The notes: generated by a model from the letters alone, not told the origin. A stretch of DNA of 64,000 nt from Providencia huaxiensis (GCF_002843235.3 NZ_CP031123.2:186001-250000), one strand, 5' to 3'. Shown: positions 30,369 through 39,074, counted from the stretch's first letter. Made by a program: numbers and translations.

Positions 30369-31146
30369 TTTTATCCTGCCAATTCACTCTTGTTGAAATG
30401 CAATCTTTATTTTTTTTGCATTTTACTAATAAGCTATGTTTGTTTTTCCCTAAGCTTTGTATGTTGTTATAATAATAAAAAATATCAGAATCTTCACAGG
30501 TTAAGTTAAAATCAATTACTTGTTTGCTTATTGTGTCACTTATGTTTTTTTCATAATTATCTTTGAACCCATAAACAGGGCAATCTCCAATTGTGCTAAT
30601 TTTGTATGATTGTATTGATGTATATGGAAATTTTACTGCATGAATTTGATTTATAAGGTAAATGATCACCAAAATTAAAAAAATACTAATTATCAATAAT
30701 GTTTTTTTAACAATATGATTTTTATCACTAAGTAATAGTGATTTGTTAGATTTATTGCTTGAAGTGGGAGGGGGATCTAGGCTTTTCTCTATTTTATTAT
30801 TGAATTTGGTAATCGATTCTTCAATTTGAATTTCAGAAGAGATCACAAGGCCTTTTTTTGATATGCTTAGGATCGCATTTTCAACTAAAAGCTGTTGATG
30901 TAATACCTTTCTTAATGTACTAATGTATTGGTTAAGGGTGTTTATCGAAACTTTTAAGTCATATTTATTTAATATTTTTTCTAGTATCTCTTCACGAGTG
31001 ATAGTCGTTTTATTATTCTGAATTAGTATTATGAAAATATAATTCAACACGGGTGTTAATTTCATTACACTGAGTTCTGTTTCTACCCTAAATATTTCAC
31101 CTAAGTCAGAGTTATATTTTATTATGTTGTTCAGTATATATATCAT
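30361..31146 (-). CDS. MarT/CadC/ToxR-like transmembrane transcriptional regulator
   Basis: 261 residues. An N-terminal OmpR/PhoB-type winged helix (about 10-102) shows LTPVLNYIFIILIQN, ITREEILEKILNKY and the recognition-helix region INTLNQYISTLRKVL. A polar linker and one membrane helix (about 148-166, LLIISIFLILVIIYLI) follow. The extracytoplasmic part has four or more Cys. Such proteins sense envelope signals and bind DNA without phosphorylation. It is paired with the FidL-like gene and lies downstream of the ecp-like operon on the same strand. The target is probably the pilus operon, by inference from position only. Confidence 0.68.
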   Translation of the reverse strand: MIYILNNIIKYNSDLGEIFRVETELSVMKLTPVLNYIFIILIQNNKTTITREEILEKILNKYDLKVSINTLNQYISTLRKVLHQQLLVENAILSISKKGLVISSEIQIEESITKFNNKIEKSLDPPPTSSNKSNKSLLLSDKNHIVKKTLLIISIFLILVIIYLINQIHAVKFPYTSIQSYKISTIGDCPVYGFKDNYEKNISDTISKQVIDFNLTCEDSDIFYYYNNIQSLGKNKHSLLVKCKKNKDCISTRVNWQDKND

Positions 31147-31468
31147 ACATGACTCTTATTTAGTTATTAAAATATGTGCTTAGTTTGGTCACTTTTAGCT
31201 AACATGATAGTCATTGATTTTAAAGTAATTATATCAGTGTAATATACTACTCTCTTCTTGAGAAGAAAATATGAAAATAAATTTTTGTTTATAACGATTG
31301 GTTATATATGTAATGGCAAAAATTTCAGTGTATTGTATTAATGAAGCTGATATTTTTGTTTTGATGTCTCGCACATAGATAAAAAGCAGTATTAACCTCT
31401 ATTTTAAATCATAGAGACCTAAATTAATTTGCTATTTTTATTTTTTAATTTATTGATATAATTGAATT
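31147..31468. other. AT-rich intergenic region between ecpE-like gene and MarT-like gene
   Basis: No gene visible. It holds two AGTGTA half-elements (near 31237 and 31329) similar to the repeats upstream of the pilus operon. I see no strong terminator. Confidence 0.45.
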
Positions 31469-32146
31469 TTAGGTGCAATTGCCAATTGGGTAATATTTAT
31501 CAAATATTACAATATATTTACGACTTTTCTTTTTAAGACGCTCATCTTTAGACTCTTGGCCGGGTAATAAGTAAAATACATAAGGCTCAGAATCATCATT
31601 AGCATCACAGCTTTCATGTAAGAGTACTCTAAAATAGGTATTACCCGTATTTTTTAGAGTGTTAGTACTTGGATTAAGCTCATATTTAAAATCTGGTTTT
31701 TGAGGTCTCACAACGAAATAGGTTTCTAGGCTAACCGTTGGGTAAAATAAAGGTCGCTTTTTTTGTTCATCATCATTACGCATATCAAGAGGGGTTTCGC
31801 TAATGATGATCTTATAATAGCGCTCGGTCTCATCGGCTTCTCCTCGATAAAAAATCTTAAAAAACTCTTGTTCCCCAGGTAATAAAATTTTCTTCAATGG
31901 AGTAAAAATAATCTCGCCATTATGGAGAGGTGCCCCATATTCTTGGTTACCTGGTTTATCAATTTTGTAGGCACTAAAACTATATAAATTAGTCTTATCT
32001 GTGTCGTTGATGTATGGCTTAGAAAAAAACTCTTGCCCTGACTCCATCGAAGAAATATCTGCATTGATATATAAAGCAATAGCATTATTGTAAAATACTG
32101 ATAGCACAACTAATAATAGGATTTTAAGTAAATAAAATAGTTTCAT
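31469..32146 (-). CDS. ecpE: EcpE-like pilus chaperone
   Basis: 225 residues with a signal peptide (about 24 residues) and a periplasmic-chaperone-like body. FTPLKKILLPGEQEFFKIFYRG resembles the G-strand and RYY regions of alternative chaperone-usher chaperones, and NTGNTYFRVLLHESC recalls the second domain. It shares this layout with the EcpB-like protein in the same operon; ECP has two chaperones, EcpB and EcpE. It is the last gene of the ecpABCDE order. A hairpin at 32194-32223 separates it from ecpD. The name rests on gene order plus family features. Confidence 0.72.
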   Translation of the reverse strand: MKLFYLLKILLLVVLSVFYNNAIALYINADISSMESGQEFFSKPYINDTDKTNLYSFSAYKIDKPGNQEYGAPLHNGEIIFTPLKKILLPGEQEFFKIFYRGEADETERYYKIIISETPLDMRNDDEQKKRPLFYPTVSLETYFVVRPQKPDFKYELNPSTNTLKNTGNTYFRVLLHESCDANDDSEPYVFYLLPGQESKDERLKKKSRKYIVIFDKYYPIGNCT

Positions 32147-32193
32147 ATTAAAAAATCCAAACCAAAATTTAAGTGTATATGGGGTTCAATAAA

Positions 32194-32223
32194 AGGGGGA
32201 CTTGAATTTTTACAAGTCGCCCT
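32194..32223 (-). terminator. Intercistronic hairpin between ecpD and ecpE
   Basis: On the leftward strand AGGGCGACTTG pairs with CAAGTCCCCCT (one mismatch) and TTTTATTG follows. It could attenuate transcription into ecpE. Confidence 0.5.
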
Positions 32224-32241
32224 AAAAGTAGCCATTAGATA

Positions 32242-33858
32242 TTATTGAATATCGGGCCCTGTCCAAATAGCTTTGACAGTTATTGTGCCACTTGCAGAAA
32301 CGGTGCCTAGCCAATCAATACCATCCAATGTAAAAAATGATTCAGAGTCATTCATTGGAAATGATAAATCTAAGTTAGTTCGATAAAAAGACCCTAAATC
32401 CTCATTAGGCCTATCCCATGGTGTTTCAGACCATAATGCATTTTTTAATGAAATTTCATTATTATCACAACTTGCTCGGTGTGATTCTTTAGTGCCATTT
32501 TCATTTTTAAATGAAAGATAAGCGGAAAAAGGAACATTAAGTTTATTATCGCTTGAGGTAAATAAACAGTATGACTGTCCTTTTAATGTTGTGTTTGGTC
32601 CTTCAACTTTTGCTGTAATAGAGTCCGCTTGCCTTGGCCCGCTAGTCGTGACGATATAATTAAATTCTATCGGTGGCTCATCATTGCCGACTTTTCCTGT
32701 TTTGGATTGGTTTGGGTTAAAATCTGCAGGAATAATACTAATTCCATAATCTCTCGGCTTAATTATTAAGAAATTTGAAGGTGTAAATTCGTAAAATCCA
32801 GATTGAGGAAGTGGTGATTGAAAACCAAAAGTATATACACTATCAGCAAGTGTGACTGTTGAATTAGGTGAAGCGTCAACAATTGATTTTAAATATTCAT
32901 TTGAGAGAAAAACTTCAATATTTTGTGAACCATTATTAAAGATCTCTGACATGTTTGTTGTTGATGACCAATTTGTCCAGCGTGTGCTGTTACTCCCTTT
33001 ATATTGAATAAGTGCAGCACGGGGATCTCTAGCTAAACCTAACTTTGCACTATCAATATACATACGTACTGTAAATGTACCGCCGATAGATTGTCCTTGG
33101 GTTTCTAATTCAACCAACTTACAAATAATTCCAGAAGTATTTCCAACAATCCCTGTCGAGCAAAAATTAGAACCGAGCCCAATAGTTGGATTGCCATTGC
33201 TATCCACAAAGACTTCTTGTAAGGCGCCCGTTCCTTTTAGAATAATATTGCCTTTTTTATTGGTTGGAATGTAATGTTGTTGTGTTGTTGTTCTTCCTCC
33301 ACTCGTCATACAGGTCGAGTTACTTAAATCATAATCGTCGCGGCTTGTGCAGGTTCTTAAATCAAAAGTGTACTCTGTTCCCGGTGGGATTTCGGCTAAC
33401 CAGCGATAAAAAGATTCAGAAAATATTGGTCTTGAATATCCAGACTCACCCGGTGTTCCTGTTTGTTGGATTTTATATGCACCATTATCTCGTAATTGCT
33501 GAGCTGACCAATAAGACGTTGCCGGGCAATTTCGGTTATTTGTCATGCAACGATTCCCGATAAAAGGTTGGCTTACGGGAGAATTTTCTAACCAGATATC
33601 ACCTGTATTATAAGTTGAGCTAAAAGGTGTTCCTGTATATCCCATATAGCCTAAACTATATTGTCTATTGCGCTGGTATTTTGTGAATACATTTGAGCCC
33701 GAGAAGCGTGGGTCAACTCTATTGGCAACAATAAAGAATTCGTTATCAACTTGGTTTTCAACAATGACATACTCTTGTAATGGCGCTGTTGCAGAAAACG
33801 AATTCGGTATCAGAACCGAAAATGAAATAAAAAATGCTGTTATCGATAATAATCGCAT
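32242..33858 (-). CDS. ecpD: EcpD-like pilus tip adhesin
   Basis: 538 residues after a signal peptide (FISFSVLIPNSFSA). Several blocks match E. coli EcpD (547 residues): WLENSPVSQPFIGNRCM, an EVFVDSNGNPTIG segment, SNFLIIKPRDYGISIIPADF, GNDEPPIEFNYIVTTSGP and a C-terminal GTVSASGTITVKAIW. In ECP this protein sits at the pilus tip and binds host surfaces. Eight or so Cys suggest disulfides. It lies between the usher and the second chaperone, the standard order. Confidence 0.84.
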   Translation of the reverse strand: MRLLSITAFFISFSVLIPNSFSATAPLQEYVIVENQVDNEFFIVANRVDPRFSGSNVFTKYQRNRQYSLGYMGYTGTPFSSTYNTGDIWLENSPVSQPFIGNRCMTNNRNCPATSYWSAQQLRDNGAYKIQQTGTPGESGYSRPIFSESFYRWLAEIPPGTEYTFDLRTCTSRDDYDLSNSTCMTSGGRTTTQQHYIPTNKKGNIILKGTGALQEVFVDSNGNPTIGLGSNFCSTGIVGNTSGIICKLVELETQGQSIGGTFTVRMYIDSAKLGLARDPRAALIQYKGSNSTRWTNWSSTTNMSEIFNNGSQNIEVFLSNEYLKSIVDASPNSTVTLADSVYTFGFQSPLPQSGFYEFTPSNFLIIKPRDYGISIIPADFNPNQSKTGKVGNDEPPIEFNYIVTTSGPRQADSITAKVEGPNTTLKGQSYCLFTSSDNKLNVPFSAYLSFKNENGTKESHRASCDNNEISLKNALWSETPWDRPNEDLGSFYRTNLDLSFPMNDSESFFTLDGIDWLGTVSASGTITVKAIWTGPDIQ

Positions 33859-33882
33859 ATTAAATTAGCCTTAAAGTGATAA

Positions 33883-36378
33883 TTAACGTTTAGCCAATGC
33901 TTCTTGAGGTTGACATGTCACCTCACCGACCCACAATGCACCACGTGCACCTTGAAGGTTTAAATCTGCTTCGCAAATTGTTTGCTGATCATCTTGTAAT
34001 AAAGATATCACTGGATATCGGACGTCAACGTCCATGGAAAACTCACCATTTTGGTCCGTTTTTGTGCGACCAATATGATTTCGAATTGAGGCATATTTTA
34101 TATATTCACCATTTGGTGATTTCAGACGACCAAATACCGTGACTAATTGTCTTACCTCAGGTTGATAAAGAGCAATGTTCCCTGGGTATAATGTGACGGA
34201 TTTATTTCGCCCTGAAACAATATCAAAACTGTCTTTTGATTTTCCGTCATTCATTAATTGAATGTTATAATCCGAATAAGGGGATAATGGAATAAAGGTA
34301 TTCTTTCCGCTAATTGGGTAATTCTGCCCATTTACTTTTGCGACCATGCTGCCGCTACCTTTTATATCGGAATTGATAATGACGCCCGATTTGCCTTGTT
34401 GCCCACTTGGCATGATCATGCCGTTGCTATATGCCACAGAGCCACGAGAGGTTAAATTACCATTAAGCCTGTTATTATCAGGGCGATTAATAGTCACGGT
34501 ACCTGAGTTATATTTAGTATCATAAGAAGCATAGCCTAATGTTGAAAAATTGGATTCACCATTATCTTTATCTCGGACTAATTTGGAGACAGAAACTCCT
34601 GCATTGGTAATCACTGAATTTTCAAAATTCTTATTCGCATAAATATTTGCTTTCACATTACCATTTGTTGAGGAAACACCCGTGCTCAACCATGTTGATA
34701 AAGGTAAGGAAAAATCGAGGTTAATATATTTCTCGTTGGTGCTATTTTGATTATCATAATGATAACGCTGTATACCCGCCCTTAACCCCACCGTTCCATA
34801 ACGGCCAGAGAATAATGTATTCGCATATTCATAGTTAATTGAATCACTGCCAATACGACGATCTTTAGTATTACTAATAGTCAGTGACCCTGTTCTATCA
34901 ACTATTTTGTCAAAATTAATGGTCCCGCCATAAGAATAACTGTCAGCATCATAAAGTGGTAAGTCACCGCTCACTACAGTTTTTTCTTTAGATGCCCACA
35001 AAGAACCGTAACCTTCAGGTATATTGACCGAAAGAGTCGCAATGTTCCGATAACTACCATGGTTTTCTAGCATCCCTTGCCAGTTAACTGAGATATAGTT
35101 ATTTAAAGCCGCATTGATACTTGTTTCTTGTACAACAAATTTATCAAATCCATAATTTGACATTTGAAAACGCACGCCAGACAACACTGGGAAGTTATAA
35201 GCGAAAGAGGCTCCGATTAAATGGCTTTTACCAGGAGTTTGACTCGTTGAGCCTTCATCTCTTACATAATGACGCTTATCAAAGTCAATATAACCACCAT
35301 AAACTTCCCAATTGAGTTTATCAAAACCGCCTGTTATCGCACCGAAGGATTTATTAATTGTTTGGTGCTGTGTTGTGACAATTTTGCCATCGATAACCGT
35401 CTCAATAGTGACGTCGTAAATGCCATAGGGCAGTATACTTGTATCAATTTCAAAATTACCCATGGGAAAATTTTGAATATTTAATAATTTACCTTGTCGA
35501 TAAATACGTACTTCACCAGGACTATTTAAAAAAGCATAAATCGGCGTGAGTGATTGCTGCTTATTTGTCACCATACTTGAGGAGTTGTTCCCTATTGATG
35601 CCGCATAAATTTTACTGCTGCTAAGGGCAGTTAAGCTGGCAATAGATTGCAAATTCCACGTACTCATTAGCCCAAGAGCAAAACGGAATCCGTTGAAGTC
35701 ACGCTCATACATTGCACGATACAATTCAACATTAGAATTAGATTTTCCAATGCTATATGCTGATGCATTTACATTAAAGTGATGTTCCGCAGCTGCGAAT
35801 AATGTATCTAAATTGAAATAGCTACTGGATGTATCTTTTGAATCTTTAACACGGCTCTGAAATACCCCTAAATCATAGTTAGCTACTGCTGAAAATGAAT
35901 TAACTGAAGAATTTCCTAGTACAGATTGCCGCGCATGTTCTTTTGGCGAAAAAGCAGCTTTATCAACATCTAATGATAAATTAAATGAAGAAATATTTAA
36001 TTGAAGGGTTGCATTATTATCAATAACAATGCCATTATTTTCATTAAAAATGGCATCCTTTTTTTCTTCAAGTTTATCGATTAGTAAATTATTTAGTTTC
36101 GCACCGTGCTCATTTTCAATGAGATGAATACTTGATAATTTAATATTACCATGATCGACTACAATAACTGCATCTGCAATTTTGCTTTCGCTCTGATTGG
36201 TTACCGTATCATCATTTAGTCGTAAAAAAACAGGTACAGACATTCCTTCTTCCAATGCACTAACAAATGCAGGAGGAATAATATATCCACCGATCTTAAC
36301 GCTTTTCATTTCATTGGCATTAATCGTATTCGAAAAAATAATACTTAATATTGATAAAGCAATAGCACTTTTACGCAT
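33883..36378 (-). CDS. ecpC: EcpC-like outer membrane usher
   Basis: 831 residues with a signal peptide (ALSILSIIFSNTINA). It belongs to the alternative (CFA/I-ECP type) usher class: a short N-terminal domain with PVFLRLNDDT, a long beta-barrel, a plug-like segment (PGEVRIYRQGKLLNIQNFPMG, then LPYGIYDVTIETVIDG) and a C-terminal carboxypeptidase-regulatory-like domain (VFGRLKSPNGEYIKYASI). The usher secretes and assembles pilins across the outer membrane. It lies 24 bp before ecpD in an operon that starts at ecpA. Confidence 0.85.
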   Translation of the reverse strand: MRKSAIALSILSIIFSNTINANEMKSVKIGGYIIPPAFVSALEEGMSVPVFLRLNDDTVTNQSESKIADAVIVVDHGNIKLSSIHLIENEHGAKLNNLLIDKLEEKKDAIFNENNGIVIDNNATLQLNISSFNLSLDVDKAAFSPKEHARQSVLGNSSVNSFSAVANYDLGVFQSRVKDSKDTSSSYFNLDTLFAAAEHHFNVNASAYSIGKSNSNVELYRAMYERDFNGFRFALGLMSTWNLQSIASLTALSSSKIYAASIGNNSSSMVTNKQQSLTPIYAFLNSPGEVRIYRQGKLLNIQNFPMGNFEIDTSILPYGIYDVTIETVIDGKIVTTQHQTINKSFGAITGGFDKLNWEVYGGYIDFDKRHYVRDEGSTSQTPGKSHLIGASFAYNFPVLSGVRFQMSNYGFDKFVVQETSINAALNNYISVNWQGMLENHGSYRNIATLSVNIPEGYGSLWASKEKTVVSGDLPLYDADSYSYGGTINFDKIVDRTGSLTISNTKDRRIGSDSINYEYANTLFSGRYGTVGLRAGIQRYHYDNQNSTNEKYINLDFSLPLSTWLSTGVSSTNGNVKANIYANKNFENSVITNAGVSVSKLVRDKDNGESNFSTLGYASYDTKYNSGTVTINRPDNNRLNGNLTSRGSVAYSNGMIMPSGQQGKSGVIINSDIKGSGSMVAKVNGQNYPISGKNTFIPLSPYSDYNIQLMNDGKSKDSFDIVSGRNKSVTLYPGNIALYQPEVRQLVTVFGRLKSPNGEYIKYASIRNHIGRTKTDQNGEFSMDVDVRYPVISLLQDDQQTICEADLNLQGARGALWVGEVTCQPQEALAKR

Positions 36379-36397
36379 AATTTAAGTCCATTCTTAA

Positions 36398-37081
36398 TTA
36401 TTTGACAACAATGAACTCTCCTTTGTGCCAAATACCTACGCTTGATTTTTTATTTGTGACATCGACAAATTGTAATTTGACGGCTAAATTTGGCATGAGG
36501 TAATAACGCTCGCGGCAAATACCATCCACTCCGTGTTTTTGTTTTTCTGCTAAACAAGGGCCTGAAGCCACTACACGGAAGGTGCTGTTTCCAGTATTCG
36601 AAACTTGAGAACTAGTGTATTTATAATTAAATTTTTCAATTCTTGGTGCGACTACGAGAATTGTACTAATTGTTGCTGATGTTGTTGCTGATGCCGATTT
36701 TGCACTTTGTGTAACACCACTCTCGCCAATAGGATCATCTTTCCAATTTAATCTATAGTAACGTTCTTTATTATCTTTTGGGCCTTGATAAATTATCTTA
36801 AATATATCTTTTGCATTCCCTGGGAGAATTAAGTTGGCGGGCGTTGATAATATTTCATTAGGGTCATTAACTGGAATTACTTTTCCAGTATCAAGTGGTG
36901 AATCTATTTTTTCTATCGTTAAATTTACCAATCTTGCGGTATCTACTGTATTTTCAATTTCTTTAGAGAAGGTGTCTTCATTCGATGATATTATTTCAGT
37001 AATGTTTCCCACGTTGACAGCAAAACTGTTTTTTAATGGTAAGCATGATAATAAAATTAATGCTAATGTTATCTTTTTCAT
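36398..37081 (-). CDS. ecpB: EcpB-like pilus chaperone
   Basis: Periplasmic chaperone of about 227 residues. After the signal peptide (LALILLSCLPLKNSFA) comes a chaperone-like domain with ANLILPGNAKDIFKIIYQGP and ERYYRLNW, then NTGNSTFRVVASGPC and a Cys pair. It should donate a strand to pilin subunits and deliver them to the usher. The ATG at 37079-37081 starts a proper signal peptide; an upstream TTG is also in frame. Neither has a convincing ribosome binding site. A 12-bp hairpin in the 94-bp gap after ecpA may control its expression. Confidence 0.75.
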   Translation of the reverse strand: MKKITLALILLSCLPLKNSFAVNVGNITEIISSNEDTFSKEIENTVDTARLVNLTIEKIDSPLDTGKVIPVNDPNEILSTPANLILPGNAKDIFKIIYQGPKDNKERYYRLNWKDDPIGESGVTQSAKSASATTSATISTILVVAPRIEKFNYKYTSSQVSNTGNSTFRVVASGPCLAEKQKHGVDGICRERYYLMPNLAVKLQFVDVTNKKSSVGIWHKGEFIVVK

Positions 37082-37105
37082 AATCGTAAATTTCAAAAAT
37101 GAATG

Positions 37106-37143
37106 ACGATAAAGATATTATTTCCCTATAGTATCTTTATCGT
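37106..37143 (-). promoter_or_regulatory. Strong hairpin between ecpA and ecpB
   Basis: ACGATAAAGATA (37106-37117) and TATCTTTATCGT (37132-37143) are a perfect 12-bp inverted repeat with a 14-nt loop, directly after the major pilin gene. Such structures often limit read-through or stabilise pilin mRNA. No T tract follows. Confidence 0.6.
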
Positions 37144-37175
37144 AATATTTAATTATCTAATAAGGAGATATTGAA

Positions 37176-37784
37176 TTAAGGAGCTGGTGTGAAATCACCG
37201 TCCCAAGTTGCAGTAAATTGAACTTTCACATCACCATCCCATGTACCATCAGTCAGTGCTTTAAAGTCAGTCGCTGCACCATCAGCTTCAGCGCCAGCAA
37301 TAACAAAGGTGAATTCACCGCGATCTGCTGCACGCTCAGAGCCATTATAGATACCATCAGCCGCTAAATTGTCTAAACCAGAAGTTAAACCGGTTGATGT
37401 ATCAATTAATACTAAATCATTATTTTTAGTCAGATCTTCGCCATTCCATTTAACCCCAACAGTTAATTTAGAATCGTCAGTTGTTCTTGCTAATGTATTA
37501 GCAATAATTTTTGATGCTAATTTAAAATCTGTTGCACCAGCTTGGCCTTGAATAGCGATATCAAATGCTCCATTTTGTTGGTTAAAGCTTTTTTGGCCTT
37601 CGGCATAATTAAAAGTTAAACTTCTTAATGGAGTCACAACTAACATACTTGTCGTGTCTTTAATTGCAGTCGCTTGCCATGTTGCTGTTGCTTGAGCGGT
37701 GCGTGTATCTGCATTTGCAGCTGTAGCAAAAGAAGCTGCGATAATTGTTGATAACAATACAGAAGCCATTTTTTTATTTAACAT
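37176..37784 (-). CDS. ecpA: EcpA-like major pilin of the common pilus
   Basis: 202 residues from the ATG at 37782-37784, with AGAGAG upstream. The signal peptide ends SFATAANA. The mature protein starts with TAQATATWQATAIKDTTSMLVVTPL and has FNYAEGQKSFNQQNGAFDIAI and a C-terminal WDGDVKVQFTATWDG. These correspond closely to E. coli EcpA (MatB), the 21-kDa pilin of the E. coli common pilus. It has no Cys. It is the first gene of the leftward ecpABCDE operon, preceded by an XRE regulator instead of the LuxR-type EcpR found in E. coli. Confidence 0.88.
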   Translation of the reverse strand: MLNKKMASVLLSTIIAASFATAANADTRTAQATATWQATAIKDTTSMLVVTPLRSLTFNYAEGQKSFNQQNGAFDIAIQGQAGATDFKLASKIIANTLARTTDDSKLTVGVKWNGEDLTKNNDLVLIDTSTGLTSGLDNLAADGIYNGSERAADRGEFTFVIAGAEADGAATDFKALTDGTWDGDVKVQFTATWDGDFTPAP

Positions 37785-37881
37785 ACTAATCTCTCTTTTT
37801 ATATTGATAGAAAACAATAGTAAAATTAGTTATTTAATTTTTACATATTGATATGGTTTTATTGAATTTAAAATGAAATAT

Positions 37882-38187
37882 TTAAATATCTTTCATGCTG
37901 TTTATTAATATTTGGATTGTTTTTTTACTTAAAATTATATCGTTTCTTTTATTTTCTTCAGAGAAACAATCAATATAGTAAATCATTTCAATCCATCTTT
38001 TATCTAAAACGGTTAAGATTTCATTTAATTGGTCTAGCGATAATGAACTGCTACCAGTTTCATAGCGAGATACCTGTTGTTGGCTAATGTTAATTAATTC
38101 TGCCAACTGTTTTCCTGTCATGTTTTTTTCTTTGCGTGATTTTCGTAAATAATTTCCTACATGACTACTAATTATATTAGCTTTCAT
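37882..38187 (-). CDS. MrpJ-like XRE-family regulator upstream of the pilus operon
   Basis: 101 residues with an N-terminal HTH: NYLRKSRKEKNMTGKQLAELINISQQQVSRYETG. This has the same SQQQ-SRYE core as the other two small regulators in the window. GAGG lies before the ATG. It is about 100 bp upstream of ecpA on the same strand and may be co-transcribed with it. It probably controls the pilus and possibly motility, as MrpJ does in Proteus; that is inference. Cross-binding between the three paralogs is possible. Confidence 0.78.
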   Translation of the reverse strand: MKANIISSHVGNYLRKSRKEKNMTGKQLAELINISQQQVSRYETGSSSLSLDQLNEILTVLDKRWIEMIYYIDCFSEENKRNDIILSKKTIQILINSMKDI

Positions 38188-38318
38188 TTTTTCAGCCTCT
38201 AATATTAATAGATCTATTTATATGATATTCGTTAACTCACTCGCTTGCTTAATTGAGTGTTATAATAAATACATTAAAAAAAGAGTAAATGGCTGGATTT
38301 CTATTAAAAAGTTATTAT

Positions 38319-38342
38319 TAATAGGTTTTTCCTATTGATATT
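38319..38342 (-). promoter_or_regulatory. Motif shared by two XRE regulator promoters (copy 2)
   Basis: AATAGG-TTTTT-CCTATT (38320-38336) is a perfect 6-5-6 inverted repeat continuing into GATATT. The same sequence with small changes lies at 29471-29494, at a similar distance from its XRE gene. Confidence 0.45.
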
Positions 38343-38402
38343 GTTTTTTTTGGCATTATCTAATTGAAAAATACACTCCCACCAGTTTAATTGGTTAAAA
38401 AT

Positions 38403-38459
38403 ACACTTAATAGTGTTGAAATAAGGGGATTTAATAAAAAAATACACTAAATAAGTGTA
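38403..38459 (-). promoter_or_regulatory. Pair of ACACT/AGTGT inverted repeats
   Basis: ACACT-TAAT-AGTGT (38403-38416) and TACACT-AAATA-AGTGTA (38443-38459) are two operator-like repeats with centres about 42 bp, or four helical turns, apart. A lone TACACT lies at 38372-38377. They are 215-270 bp upstream of the XRE gene. Confidence 0.5.
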
Positions 38460-38719
38460 AAATTATTATAATTGTTAACAAATGTATATTTAATTAAGAA
38501 GCATAAAGAATCCACATTGAAAGTTACAATTTATTACAATTAAAAGGGGGGATAATTTAGAATAAAGGCGGGATACTAATTATATTAGTAAAATTATAAT
38601 TTTTGATGTGTTTTTAGCCCTATTATTTATTAATAACTCAACTAACTAGTTTAATGTGTATGATGTTAAAATTCCGCTTCGTTAACTAGATATATGATAT
38701 AACATCAATGTTTAGTAGA

Positions 38720-38737
38720 TTGATACTATAGTATCAA
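38720..38737. repeat. 18-bp perfect palindrome
   Basis: TTGATACTATAGTATCAA reads the same on both strands and is followed by CTTTTT. It could be an operator or a remnant terminator. Confidence 0.55.
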
Positions 38738-38860
38738 CTTTTTCATATCTTGACCCTATTGTGATACATGGGGTTTAGGCCTAAGATTTCGCCTTACAGG
38801 CCAATTTATTTTCTATAACCTCATCAGGTTTTTACCAGTGAAAATAGAATCTGCGATAGG

Positions 38861-39074
38861 TTACTACGCTCTCTAGTGTCCCTTATTTTAATTTCAGCAA
38901 TATCGATTATGATGTCTTTATCTGTGGATGCAGCGTGCTATAGAAATAATAATGGGTAAGGCTTTCTCTTTGTAATTAGGTCACTAAATGCATATAGGTT
39001 TTGCAGTGCCTAATACTATACACGTTTGTTCTAAAAGCAATTCTTCAGTTAGGGATTCACTAATTATTACTTAA
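38861..39074 (+). pseudogene. Possible remnant of a fimbrial adhesin gene
   Basis: Two short coding-like pieces lie on the plus strand. The first, 38861-38956, reads LLRSLVSLILISAIS...MSLSVDAACYRNNNG and then a stop; it looks like a signal peptide followed by the Cys-containing start of a mature adhesin. The second, 38988-39074, reads MHIGFAVPNTIHVCSKSN and onwards to a stop, with the VPxTIxV pattern common near the start of fimbrial tip domains. The pieces are in different contexts with stops between. The call is based on pattern only and could be chance. Confidence 0.3.
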
